Assembly (NCBI GenBank): GCA_963565915.1
Contig: OY751490.1
Location: 1,550,001-1,614,000, forward strand
DNA from: Entoloma clypeatum
Taxonomy: Eukaryota > Basidiomycota > Agaricomycetes > Agaricales > Entolomataceae
Direction of reading: 5' to 3'
Length of the DNA stretch: 64,000 bases
Below, in pieces: positions 55,669 to 64,000 of this stretch. The translations under genes and the position numbers were made by a program. The notes beneath the pieces are model-generated. The model was not told the origin of the DNA and did not search any database. It worked only from the letters and a program-made list of their open reading frames with translations. Every line of letters begins with the position of its first letter. The first letter of the stretch is position 1.

Positions 55669-55893
55669 TGTCAGAACCTAATCACCCAGATGATAGCCCT
55701 CGATTCAGCAGCACGGCCCATGTTTGATACCCTCCACACATCCGAACGAGGCTCAGTTTTTCCTCGTAAACAATTAGCTCACTAGCATAGAAATCATTAT
55801 CGTCCCTTGCAATTATTTTCATGCCAGTGTCATTCACAATAAATATTTAATCTGATGGCAAGGCATTCTCCTACTTTCCATTTCTGTTGGACA
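55669..55893 (+). repeat. Candidate LTR followed by initiator-Met-like primer site
   Basis: The 225-bp block starts TGTCAGAACC and ends TGTTGGACA. It is immediately followed by TGGTATCAGTAGCTG (55894), which resembles the primer-binding site TGGTATCAGAGC of many LTR retrotransposons. The downstream internal region (to about 56950) has only a 77-codon frame and no recognisable Gag. No partner LTR was found. Confidence 0.45.
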
Positions 55894-55920
55894 TGGTATC
55901 AGTAGCTGAACCCCCATGAC

Positions 55921-56180
55921 AATTATTCAATCCAATAATAATACTTGACCTTTGTCTGACAGTATACTCTCTTTCTGCAGAGCAGTGGTAATGTCATTTC
56001 TTCTTCCATACTAAATCTACTATCAACTCATACAATGCCAGACTGGTAAGAGAATTCAATCTAATGATAATGCTTGACCTTTGTCTGACAGTATACTCTC
56101 TTTCCAAAGAGCAGTGGTAATGTCATTTCTTCTTCCATCCTGAATCTACTATCAGCTCATACAGTGCCAGACTGGTAAGA
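55921..56180. repeat. Two tandem copies of a 129-bp unit
   Basis: The unit contains CTTGACCTTTGTCTGACAGT and AGAGCAGTGGTAATGTC. Copies start at about 55925 and 56054 and differ by a few substitutions. 56181-56953 holds no recognised gene. Confidence 0.85.
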
Positions 56181-56953
56181 GACCTGTTGAGCAATGATCT
56201 CAGATTACAATACTTACCCAACACCATAACCCCTTCTAAGGCCTTACTGGCTTGTGACAAGAATGAGACTGTATTATGATAGCATTTAATTGGATCTATT
56301 ATTTACATCTACAGTTCACCATCTACCATTCTGCCAACTCCAGCTCGGCAGATGATCTTCCAGCACAATTCTGTGAACCAATTATATGATCAGGTAAGGC
56401 CATATAAAGTGATCTCACTGTGGGAATTGCTGACAATACCTATCTAGGCATACCAGACCCCTGCCGAAAACCAGATGCGACCACATCCAACGAACCCCTA
56501 TCGATAACGACAGCTGCACAAAGACTTGCAGTACAAGACATGCTCTCACATGAAGCACTTATCATGTGACCTATACCCATATGGAAGCTATCCTCCCTGA
56601 AGAACCCTCGATGGGTCCAGACTCTAGAACCCTTGATAACAATCTGGACACCCTTTCACACTCTCACATTAACCCTGAACCCTATTTCGCCTCATGGCTT
56701 CTCACACCTGGACAACCCTTGATCTTCTTTGAACACCGTTTCACCATTCGCCTCATTGTTGACACATGCCCACTTTATCTACACTCTGACTCACATTGAC
56801 TCTGGCTTTACCCCAGAAGGACATATATTCCCTTCTTATCTCTGACTCAGAACTAACCCTTGTTTCACTTTGACAGACCCCACTATTGCCAGCCAATAGT
56901 GGTATTCTCTCTTATCACTGTTTACTTATATTTCTCTTGGTCTGTGCACCACT

Positions 56954-57239
56954 TGTTACAGTATATATACTGGATGTAGTAGACAGTAGTCCCCAGTCTG
57001 AATCTAGGATATCAACCCCTAGTAACCCTCAGTGCTACTGCTCTCTGAACTTAACTGCCTTAACAAGGCCCCTCCTTTCTCTATTGCAACCGCCCATTGA
57101 GGCCTCTCTTCCCCTCTTCCCTTGATCACTGTTGTCAATGCCGACAACATCAGAACCCTGAAACCAGCAGCATTGAAGAAAGCTAGGCAACATCCCAAAG
57201 TTCACGCTGTATTGTCCTCCCTTGACAATAAGTGTAACA
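56954..57239. repeat. LTR-like block at the right end of the 26-kb insertion
   Basis: It starts TGTTACAGTATATATAC and ends AAGTGTAACA, 286 bp, with 7-bp inverted ends and a palindromic GTATATATAC. On the minus strand it is followed by AGTGGTGCACAGACC, where TGGTGCACAGACC could be a primer site. It is adjacent to the GATCC duplication. The left end of the insertion shares only TGTTACA. Confidence 0.45.
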
Positions 57240-58590
57240 GATCCAGATCGGAAGTTAAGAGTAGAATCAGACGCATTGGACTTCGCCATGGGAGCGATTC
57301 TATCTATGGAATGTGAGGATGAGAAATGGAGGCCATGTGCCTTACTATCTAAAGGATTGAACAATGTGGAATGAAATTATGATGTACACGATAAAGAAAT
57401 GTTGGGCATAATTCGAGCGCTGGAAGCATGGAGACACCACCTTGAAGGAGCCAAACATGAGGTCAAGATTTGGACCGATCATAAAAACCTCGAGTACTTC
57501 ATGCAGGGTCGAAAGCTTAATTGCAGACAAGCACGTTGGGCATTGTATCTAACACGTTTCAACTTTAAATTAATACACAAGGCAGGAACATCAATGGGGA
57601 AGGCGGACGCTCTTTCAAGAAGAGTGGGGGTGGAAAATGACAATGAGGATGTAACACTATTGAAACCCAAATATTTCCACTTGTGAGCAATGGATCGGGG
57701 ACATCTACTTATTGATGGAGAAGAAACTAAACTATTGAAACGCATCAGGGATGCAAAAGAGTTTGATGAGCAAGTGCTCAAAGCGGTGGAAGAATTAAAG
57801 AAAACAAACACAAAAACATTACGAGCGGAGGAATGGCATGAGGAGCAGGGTTTATGGTTGCATAGAGGAAAGGTGTACATTCCAAAGGATCAGGAACTCA
57901 GGGTGGAGATTATTAAATTACATCACAACAATTCAGTTGCTGGACATCTGGGTCAATGGAAAACCCAGGAATCAATTACGCATAATTATTGGTGGCCTGG
58001 AATGACAAACATGGTCAAAGCTTACGTTGAGGGCTGTGACAAATGCCAACAATCAAAAAATGTGCCTCAACCGCTAGCCAGTAAATTAAAAGCAAACACG
58101 GAACATGCTGGACCATGGAAGCATGTTACGGCAGATTTTATTGTAGGACTCCCAGAAGCTCAGGGGTACAATGTGGTATTAGTTGTGGCTTGCAGATCCA
58201 CTAAGCAATCACACTTTATCAAAACACGTGATGAAGTCTCAGCAGAAGGATCAGCTAAATTATATTGGGATGAAGTCTGGAAACTTCATGGACTTCCAGA
58301 ATCGTTAACATCAGATTGTGGACCACAATTTGCAGCAATATTTATGAACTAAATAAAAAATTGGGGATTACAACTAAATTATTGACGGTGTATCATCCGC
58401 AGACAGACGGACAGATGGAACACATCAACCAGGGATTGGAACAGTATCTAAGATCCTTTATCTCCCATCGGCAAATGGATTGGCCCAAATGGATGGCAAC
58501 CGCGGAGTTTGCCTATAATAATAAAATTCACACGGCAACTCAGTTTTCGCCATTCTATGTAAATTATGGGTTTAATCCTACTCCTTGTGC
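57240..58590 (+). pseudogene. Gypsy C Pol, part 2 (RNase H and integrase)
   Basis: It continues from 30987: DPDRKLRVESDALDFAMGAI, then a TGA at about 57372 and [38 protein letters not shown] (RNase H). After a TGA at 57684 come the integrase zinc domain (VAGHLGQWKTQESI, NYWWPGM, GCDKCQQSK) and core (ADFIVGLPEAQGYN, LTSDCGPQFAAIF). After a frameshift near 58345 come VYHPQTDGQMEHINQGLEQY and FAYNNKIHTATQFSPFYVNY. It ends near 58581 at the start of a dispersed 66-bp repeat. The chromodomain and 3' LTR are not seen. It is a dead remnant. Confidence 0.87.
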
Positions 58591-58645
58591 ATTTTATGTT
58601 CAGGCCTGTGGATGTAGTCGTCAGACTCACATGTTGCCTCAACAG
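58580..58645 (+). repeat. 66-bp dispersed repeat, also at 29455-29521
   Basis: GCATTTTATGTTCAGGCCTG and the following GTAGTCGTCAGACTCACATG match 29462 onward with two or three changes. It begins where gypsy C coding similarity stops. Confidence 0.7.
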
Positions 58646-59040
58646 GTGAGGGTCGTTGGGTATGAGGGACAGTCGTTGGGAGCCAGGAACAGCCGTTGGG
58701 AGCCAGGGATGGCCATTGAGCACTAGTGGCGGCCATTGGGCATGAGAGACAGCTGTTTGGCATGTTCAGAGGCCACTGGACATGGGTGAGGGTTGTTGGG
58801 CACAAGGGACAGCCGTTGGGCACAAGGTACAGCCGTTGGGCACAAGGTACAGCCGTTGGGCACGAGGGAAGGCCATTGGGCATGAGATACCGCCGTTGGG
58901 CACGAGGGAAGGCCATTGGGCATGAGATACCGCCGTTGGGTGCAAAGGGAGGCCTTTGGGCATAAGAAAGGGCTGTTGGGCATAAAGGAGGGCCGTTGGG
59001 CATGAGTGGGGGCTGTTGGACATGAGAGAGGGAGGGAGAG
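58646..59040. repeat. 20-bp minisatellite (GTTGGGCACRAGGKACAGCC)
   Basis: About 19 units of 20 bp, with GTTGGGCAC or ATTGGGCAT cores and variable second halves. The complement of the same family is at 60970-61440. Long open frames such as 'PNGLPSCPTA' repeats on the minus strand follow from the 60-bp triple unit. Confidence 0.9.
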
Positions 59041-59477
59041 AGAGGTGGTGGGGTTGTTTACATAGCATAACATGTGATGGGTTGCGGGTTATGAAAACAC
59101 AACCCATACTTGGACTCATGACAACCTGTACCCGTGACCCTCACGGGTTACCCATATCCATGCTATTGCCTATGTGGAATTGGGCCTGAGGCCCTACTCC
59201 AGGTTCCCACCTTTTGTCTGGCGATATCCTCGTCGCCTCTAGAAACACTGTAAGAGACCACATAAAACCCTCAACATGTGATCAAGACCTGCAAGAGGGG
59301 GTGGAGCTTGAGGTAAGTTGTGGTACTAACATGGATGATGGTGTTAACAGTGTGATGGGCAGGGTTGCATCTGGCATCGTTGAGAGCACTGCTGAAGGGT
59401 CAAAAATGGTGTTGACATTGGGGATCGGAGTATGGAGAGGTCACAAGGTGGTCGTGGCAAAGGAGGTAGTGTTCGAA
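59041..59477. other. No gene; GGGTTACCC-type motifs
   Basis: 59080-59160 has CCCGTGACCCTCACGGGTTACCC, reminiscent of 17205-17350. Nothing codable is recognised. Confidence 0.35.
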
Positions 59478-59655
59478 GGTTCAGTCTATATAGACCTGAA
59501 CTGGACTGAACTGAACTGAAAAATAGACCATGTTGGACTGAACCCCGGTCTAAGGTCTATACGTTTTAGAAAATTTAGACTACAGTTCAGTCTAGATTTT
59601 TTTTTTGACTTAGACCGCAAAAAGACTGGTCTAAACAGGTCTAGACCGGTCTTTT
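59478..59655. repeat. GGTCTAGACCGGTC quasi-palindromic repeat, copy 2
   Basis: It is dense in GGTCTAGACC, GAACTGGACTGAACTG and GGTCTAAACAGGTC palindromes. It is related by composition to 28987-29170, 61460-61635 and 63230-63400. Confidence 0.55.
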
Positions 59656-60969
59656 TGCCCTTTGGGATACACCTCAACCCCCCCCTAATATTCTACAATT
59701 TTTGGAGATTTTTCAGTAATCTGCATAATATTCTACAGTAGATATTTATAGTCCAATTTCATTGGTCTAAGGCTTGTTTTGAAGCTACAACTGAGTGGAA
59801 TACATATCTAGCTTGTATATAAACTCTTGCTCAGAGTCACAAAGGTTAAGAATTGAGTGAAACATGGTGAAAACATAGCTAAAACATATGATTACAGTGT
59901 TATTTTTTTGTATCTGTGCTATTATTACTGTCTTATTTTTGTTATATCTGTGTGCCTCTCATTGTGGAGCGAGCAATGGGTGGATGCGTCGATTCGACGT
60001 TGGATGATGCGCGACATGCGTGCATCAAATGTGTCAAATATATGTAAACAAACTCAAAAAACATCGCATTTCTCCTTAATATGGCTACACAGGAGGAAGT
60101 AAGCTTACAGACTATATCAATTATGTACCAGAGTATCATATGTCAGTAAATATGTATTTATTTCATGAATTTTTGCCACAGATTTGAGCATATAGCGATG
60201 CGACACTTTATATCAAACAATAGTAAACAATGTGCAAATGCATTGCGCAGGCACACGCGGTGCCTTCCTCATGATCTAATAATAGTTTAACATGATAGAA
60301 CTCATCAATATATATGTATTCACCTTCTGAAACACCTTGTATAAATTTTAGATCTCTAGATAAGATAGAAATGATGAAATGTGCATATTTCAGTAAAAGT
60401 GTTATATCTCCATAATGAATGCACCAAATTTGAAAAACAGATGTGCTGTGAGGTCCCCTGAATGAGAAGAATCCAAAGCTGAAACAAAATTTTTTGGTCA
60501 AATTTTCGACCTATTTTGCTTCTATTCATCTTATTAAGTCCTTGGGCTTGATTTGAATGGTCTGAGTAGATTTACATACAATGTTACAATGGTATATATA
60601 CAGTACATATAGACTACAGTGGTTGTGGAAGGAAGGAAGTAACAAAAGGTTGTTTTTGTGTTTGAGAAAACCCATGGTGATGCACTGTTTATCACGATTT
60701 ACAGTGTGTTTTGATGCATTATTTTAGAATACAGATTCTCTAGTATACATAGCTTGAGTTCCCAACTATATATATACTTTTTATGACTCTATATACATCT
60801 ATTAATAAGTTCAAAGCTATCTTGAGGCCTTATGTTTCATCGATGCTCATCGCTCAGCATCGACTGCCAAGCATTTTCGGCAATCGCCGAAACTCGAACC
60901 ATAATTCGACAGACAGCCAACAAAACATTCCACACTTCTTTTATCCCCCCACCTCCACTCCACCTGGCT
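59656..60969. other. AT-rich region without recognised genes
   Basis: Short frames only. Several TATATATA boxes (60590, 60770). It lies between the two inverted minisatellite arrays. Confidence 0.4.
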
Positions 60970-61440
60970 CCACTTCTGCCCAATGGCCACTACTGCTGCC
61001 CAACGGCCCCCTCTAACACCCAACGGCCTCCCTTCATGCCCAACGCCCCCCTCTAATGCCCCTTCATGCCCAACAGCCCCCTCGCGTGCCCAACGGCCCC
61101 TACTAGTGCCCAACGGCCCCCTCTAATGCCCAATGGCCTCCCTTCGCGCCCAACGGACTCTTCGCGCGCCCAACGGCCACCCATCATGCCCAACGGCCCC
61201 CTCTACTGCCCAACAGCCTCCCTGCGCGCCCAACGCCCCCTCTTGTGCCCAACGACACCCTTTAACGCCCAGCGCCCTCTCTTCATGCCCAACAGCCACC
61301 CATCATGCCCAACAGCCGCCTCTAATGCCCAAGGTCCCCCTCGCGTGCGCAACGGCCCGTGCTAGCGCCCAACAGCCCTCTCTAACGCCCAACGGCCCCT
61401 CCACTCGCGTCCAACAGCGTCGTCTCGCGCCCAACATGCA
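60970..61440. repeat. 20-bp minisatellite, inverted relative to 58646-59040
   Basis: About 23 units of 20 bp with TGCCCAACGGCC cores (CCCTCTAA, TCCCTTCA, CTCGCG second halves). It is the reverse complement of the GGCCGTTGGGCA core at 58.6-59.0 kb. Confidence 0.9.
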
Positions 61441-61459
61441 TTTTTAAATTATTAGTGTA

Positions 61460-61635
61460 TTACCGTAGTTACGACTGGTTCAGACCAGTTTGGACGGGTC
61501 CGGTCCAAGCAAAATAACATGCCGAGACCGGTTCCCCCTGGTTCGGTCTCGGTCTATAGCATTTCTGAGTGATTGAAAGACCGGTCCGGTCTCGGTCCAC
61601 CCATTTTTGGGGCAAAAAAACCGAACCAAACCGAA
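61460..61635. repeat. GGTCCGGTC quasi-palindromic repeat, copy 3
   Basis: It has GACTGGTTCAGACCAGTT, GGTCCGGTCC and AAGACCGGTCCGGTCTC. It includes GTGATTGAAAG as at 28987. Confidence 0.55.
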
Positions 61636-61638
61636 CCC

Positions 61639-62652
61639 TCAAACACTAAAAGGAGGTGGTGGGGTAATAGGAATGGACGCAGCATCTGTCACCCAGTCAA
61701 AATATTCAGGAGGGGAGAGTGATGGGGGAGGATCAAAGAGGGTCTGCATGGGTGATTCCTGGGATGGGGAAGGGTCAGTCTGGATCACTTCATTCCAGTA
61801 GTCCTTGGTTTGCTCCTCCTGGTTCCCAAGGATAATCTGACAGGTATCGTAGCCATCCTCAAAACCCTTTTGATGTCCTGTAGCCCTTGCCTGCTCCCAC
61901 ATCTCTGAACAATAGCATTCAAGCCATGGATGCTCCTTTCCAATGGCCTTGAACATCCCATGGCAGTGCTCACTCCCGAGCTTGGCCTTCACAGCATCAT
62001 CAGATGAGGGAGTTAGCAGCATTGACAGGGCAGCAGGTGTGGACTCAGGTGTCATCTTCAACATGGATGGAGGTGGGGGGGTGGTTATTGATGTGGGGGG
62101 AAACATGGGACACATGGGCAAAGATGGGGGTGTCGACATCGGCAGGGACAGAGGCAACAGGGAAGGCGATGGGGACAGGGACATGGACATGGACTCCATG
62201 GTAGTTGTCAATATGGAAGGGAGCTTGGTGGTTGTGGCAGCTGCAGACAGAGGGATTTCCCTCCTTCCTTCCTCATAGTCAATTTTCCTTCCTGCCTTGA
62301 AGGCATGCTCATACTGTTCTGCAAGCATCGCCTCAAGCTGCGGATGGCTCAGGGTCAGGACGAGGTCTGGCAGCTCGTCAGTTGGAGGGAGTCGTGTTAC
62401 AGAATCCATGAACGCTGCCTTCAGCAACAAAAGGCTTGGCATTGTTGGCAACCGCAAAATCGGGGTGTTGGGGGAACTGGCTGTAGAGGGCGGTGGAGTT
62501 GTCAGGTCAGCAGTGGCAGGCATGGTCATGGAATCAATGGGGGGTGGGGGACTGGGGTTGTTTGCAGGTATTGTCAGGGTAGTTTTCTTCTTATTTGGTT
62601 TTTTGAGCTTATTCGATGGTGGGGGCATGATAACGGGCATGGGCGAGGTCAA
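61639..62652 (-). CDS. Proline/serine/threonine-rich hypothetical protein, 337 aa
   Basis: A single open frame from ATG 62652 to a stop at 61639. It has a low-complexity N-terminus (PPPSNKLKKPNKKKTTLTIP) and a first ordered block (DELPDLVLTLSHPQLEAMLA, EQYEHAFKAGRKIDYEEGRR). A Pro/Ser/Met-rich middle follows, then a second ordered block (KLGSEHCHGMFKAIGKEHPW, MWEQARATGHQKGFEDGYDT) and an acidic, proline-rich tail. No enzyme motif, membrane segment or signal peptide is seen. The two ordered blocks look related in style (AxKAGxxxGxEDG), perhaps a degenerate duplication. It may be a gene of a repeat family or an open relic. An upstream exon beyond a splice site near 62756 is possible but not shown. 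Confidence 0.5.
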   Translation of the reverse strand: MTSPMPVIMPPPSNKLKKPNKKKTTLTIPANNPSPPPPIDSMTMPATADLTTPPPSTASSPNTPILRLPTMPSLLLLKAAFMDSVTRLPPTDELPDLVLTLSHPQLEAMLAEQYEHAFKAGRKIDYEEGRREIPLSAAATTTKLPSILTTTMESMSMSLSPSPSLLPLSLPMSTPPSLPMCPMFPPTSITTPPPPSMLKMTPESTPAALSMLLTPSSDDAVKAKLGSEHCHGMFKAIGKEHPWLECYCSEMWEQARATGHQKGFEDGYDTCQIILGNQEEQTKDYWNEVIQTDPSPSQESPMQTLFDPPPSLSPPEYFDWVTDAASIPITPPPPFSV

Positions 62653-63229
62653 AGGGGTTGTGGTAAGGTTCTGTTTGGCTTGCTGAAGGGTGTGGGGCTT
62701 GAGCCTGGTGTTTTGCTGATGTGGCGCGATTTTCGGGTTTTCTTGGCGAAGGGTCTAAGAAAAATTATAAATCATATATCAGTGAGCCTCCATCTGTTTC
62801 CTCTCATTAATATCTTGACTTCATCACATTTATGTGTAGATTAACAGCCCACTCAGATGAGAGCCTAGCGTTTTGCCGATGTGGTGTGATTGTGGGTTTA
62901 TGATGAGGGAGTGATGTGCTGGCATTGCCTGGCAAAATGGATGGGCTCTATCCTTGCAACGAGTGCAGTTATTTTAGCGGTCTCTTTTGCATCTGAAAGC
63001 CCTTCTAAAACACTTCTAGAACCGATACAGAGATTGTTCTAATCCCATTTATTCACTCTCTCCACCTCAGACTCTGCTTTTTTGGTATTCACACTATCTT
63101 GGCCAACATTGTTCTGCCGATTTGTTGGCCACCACTTGTAATTGAGCTCAATCACCACTCTCTGCACCCTTCTTGTTGCTCAAGGTGATGTAAAAGGGGT
63201 TCAGCAGGTGGACAAAAAATCAATGTTTT
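62653..63229. other. Spacer with a direct repeat
   Basis: GAGCCTGGTGTTTTGCTGATGTGG (62701) and GAGCCTAGCGTTTTGCCGATGTGG (62861) are diverged direct copies 160 bp apart. No gene is recognised. Confidence 0.45.
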
Positions 63230-63400
63230 CAGCTCTCGAACCTGGTTCTGACCTGAACCAGACCTGGCGAACCCGAACCTGTGGTCCAGGTCCATGTCCA
63301 CAGTTTGCCTGAACCAGACCTGAGGTCCAGGTTTGGGTTCAGCACCAAAGGGGTCAAACCTGGACCAAACCGGACCATGGCCAGTCTAGTACTACTTGTG
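63230..63400. repeat. GGTCCAGG-rich quasi-palindromic repeat, copy 4
   Basis: It has ACCTGAACCAGACCTGG, GGTCCAGGTCCA and AGACCTGAGGTCCAGG in overlapping palindromes. It is diverged from the other three stretches. 63401-63559 is unassigned. Confidence 0.5.
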
Positions 63401-63559
63401 CTCCCGATTTTGTCCCATGTTCCTGCCACCTGGTGGACATGATATCTCCTGTTGTGCCCAGTGGCATCTTCAGTACCATATACCTTGGTTCTCTCATGGG
63501 AAATATACCACCTATCAGCACAGCTTTGAATTAACCCACATGTTATAGTAGTATATACC

Positions 63560-63910
63560 TGTTAAGTAGGTGAAACGTCAGAGCTTCGTCGGAGTCCGTC
63601 GGAGGTCGGACGTAGGACTGAGACCAGAGTGGAACTCTGGAAATGTAGAGGAACAATGAAGGGGAGGGATGTGGCTTCAACGTATGTGTTGCGCCGCCAT
63701 TTGTTGGATAAGGTGTCCCAATTTCAGGAGGTCGGAGAAGAGGTCGGAGGTCCTTGGAGAGATCTTGGTGAGGGACACGCTGACATGGAAGTGGTCGGAT
63801 GATGCTGGAGTTGTGACTCAGACACAGTACTGAGCTCATTGAAGGGTAATGATGGAGGAAGAGCAGAAGATGAGGATGTTGTTGGCGTATTGTACCACGG
63901 CGAGGATCTC
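63560..63910 (-). repeat. Second half of the gypsy B 3' LTR, inverted
   Basis: On the minus strand it begins GAGATCCTCGCCGTGG and runs to CTTAACA, matching 13430-13787. It is followed on the minus strand by GGTAT (63559-63555), the same duplication as before the 5' LTR at 13101. The Copia element at 63911 is inserted at GAGAT (complement ATCTC, 63906-63910). It joins base-for-base to 26206-26565. Confidence 0.88.
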
Positions 63911-64000
63911 TGTTGAAACTTTTCCATCACGTAGATTAGATTAGATTAGATTACATCACGTGACCTTTACATATCTTCGTTACATACTTGTTTGGTTGGT
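63911..64000 (+). mobile_element. Start of a Copia element, cut by the window end
   Basis: The 90 bp are the complement of the right end of the Copia LTR (TGTTGAAAC...; the ATTAGATTAGATTAG run; GTTTGGTTGGT). The coding strand would be plus. Its orientation, opposite to 26566-26592, fits the proposed inversion. Confidence 0.9.

Larger units (their letters stand above)
30988..57239. mobile_element. 26.25-kb insertion in gypsy C with 5-bp target duplication
   Basis: GATCC occurs at 30983-30987 and 57240-57244, and the gypsy C reading frame continues across the two with no loss (PDP / DPDR). The insert starts TGTTACA and ends TGTAACA, a perfect 7-bp inverted pair. No matching long terminal repeat was found just inside both ends; the right end contains an LTR-like block (56954-57239) that does not match the left. 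The insert carries the cluster of spliced genes, two repeat arrays and a Plavaka transposase. It could be a large cargo-bearing element, or an LTR element heavily rebuilt by later insertions and deletions. Confidence 0.6.

Noticed and set aside
54648..55681. Open frames on both strands in the CGTCC-rich region, up to 208 codons
   Set aside because: Low-complexity composition, overlapping on opposite strands, no splice signals or domains.
30988..57239. Starship-type giant transposon
   Set aside because: No tyrosine recombinase (captain) gene seen, and Starships are known from Pezizomycotina; the ends look integrase-type.
58578..61447. Open frames of 100-140 codons over the minisatellites
   Set aside because: The 20-bp unit gives a 60-bp coding period open in several frames; no start context or domain.

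Overview
The window is nuclear DNA of a filamentous basidiomycete, most likely an agaricomycete mushroom-forming fungus. The genes have many short GT-AG introns of about 45-70 nt. The transposons are typical of that group: chromodomain Ty3/gypsy, Copia, Tc1 and a Plavaka transposase. Several genes match uncharacterised families I remember as expanded in Agaricomycetes. No prokaryotic features, tRNA, rRNA or CRISPR array were seen. All assignments come from reading the sequence and from family knowledge; no search was run.

Layout, left to right. 0.7-12.7 kb: a palindromic repeat is split by an 11.2-kb Ty3/gypsy element ('gypsy D', minus strand), whose Gag is in turn split between its two zinc knuckles by a complete 5.8-kb gypsy ('gypsy A', plus strand). 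13.1-26.6 kb: a third gypsy ('gypsy B') is broken up by two almost identical Tc1 elements in opposite orientation. The second Tc1 carries a 5.8-kb Copia element, and the piece of gypsy B between the two Tc1 copies is inverted. A small two-exon gene with paired cysteine motifs lies at 25.4-26.1 kb. 26.6-29.0 kb: a 5'-truncated second copy of gypsy A. 30.8-58.6 kb: a fourth gypsy ('gypsy C') is split by a 26.25-kb insertion with a 5-bp target duplication.

That insertion holds most of the spliced genes: an 8-exon 342-aa protein; a 5-exon 250-aa cysteine-rich protein; a broken ATG22 fragment; two OTT_1508-type deaminase-like genes pointing outward around a 727-aa unknown gene, the trio being bracketed by inverted repeat arrays; a 10-exon Plavaka transposase with one frameshift in a G run; and a 141-aa small gene. 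A retroposon with a poly(A) tail and 13-bp target duplication lies between the left deaminase and the 727-aa gene. 58.6-64.0 kb: minisatellites, GGTCC-rich repeats, one proline-rich open reading frame, the other half of the gypsy B 3' LTR, and the start of a Copia element.

How the pieces fit: the two halves of the gypsy B 3' LTR lie at 26.2-26.6 kb and, inverted, at 63.6-63.9 kb. Each ends in the same GAGAT duplication next to a Copia terminus, and the outer end of the second half carries the GGTAT duplication that precedes the 5' LTR at 13.1 kb. The simplest reading is an inversion of more than 37 kb with its left breakpoint inside a Copia LTR. The best candidate for an undescribed system is the deaminase trio inside its inverted-repeat frame, within the 26-kb insertion.
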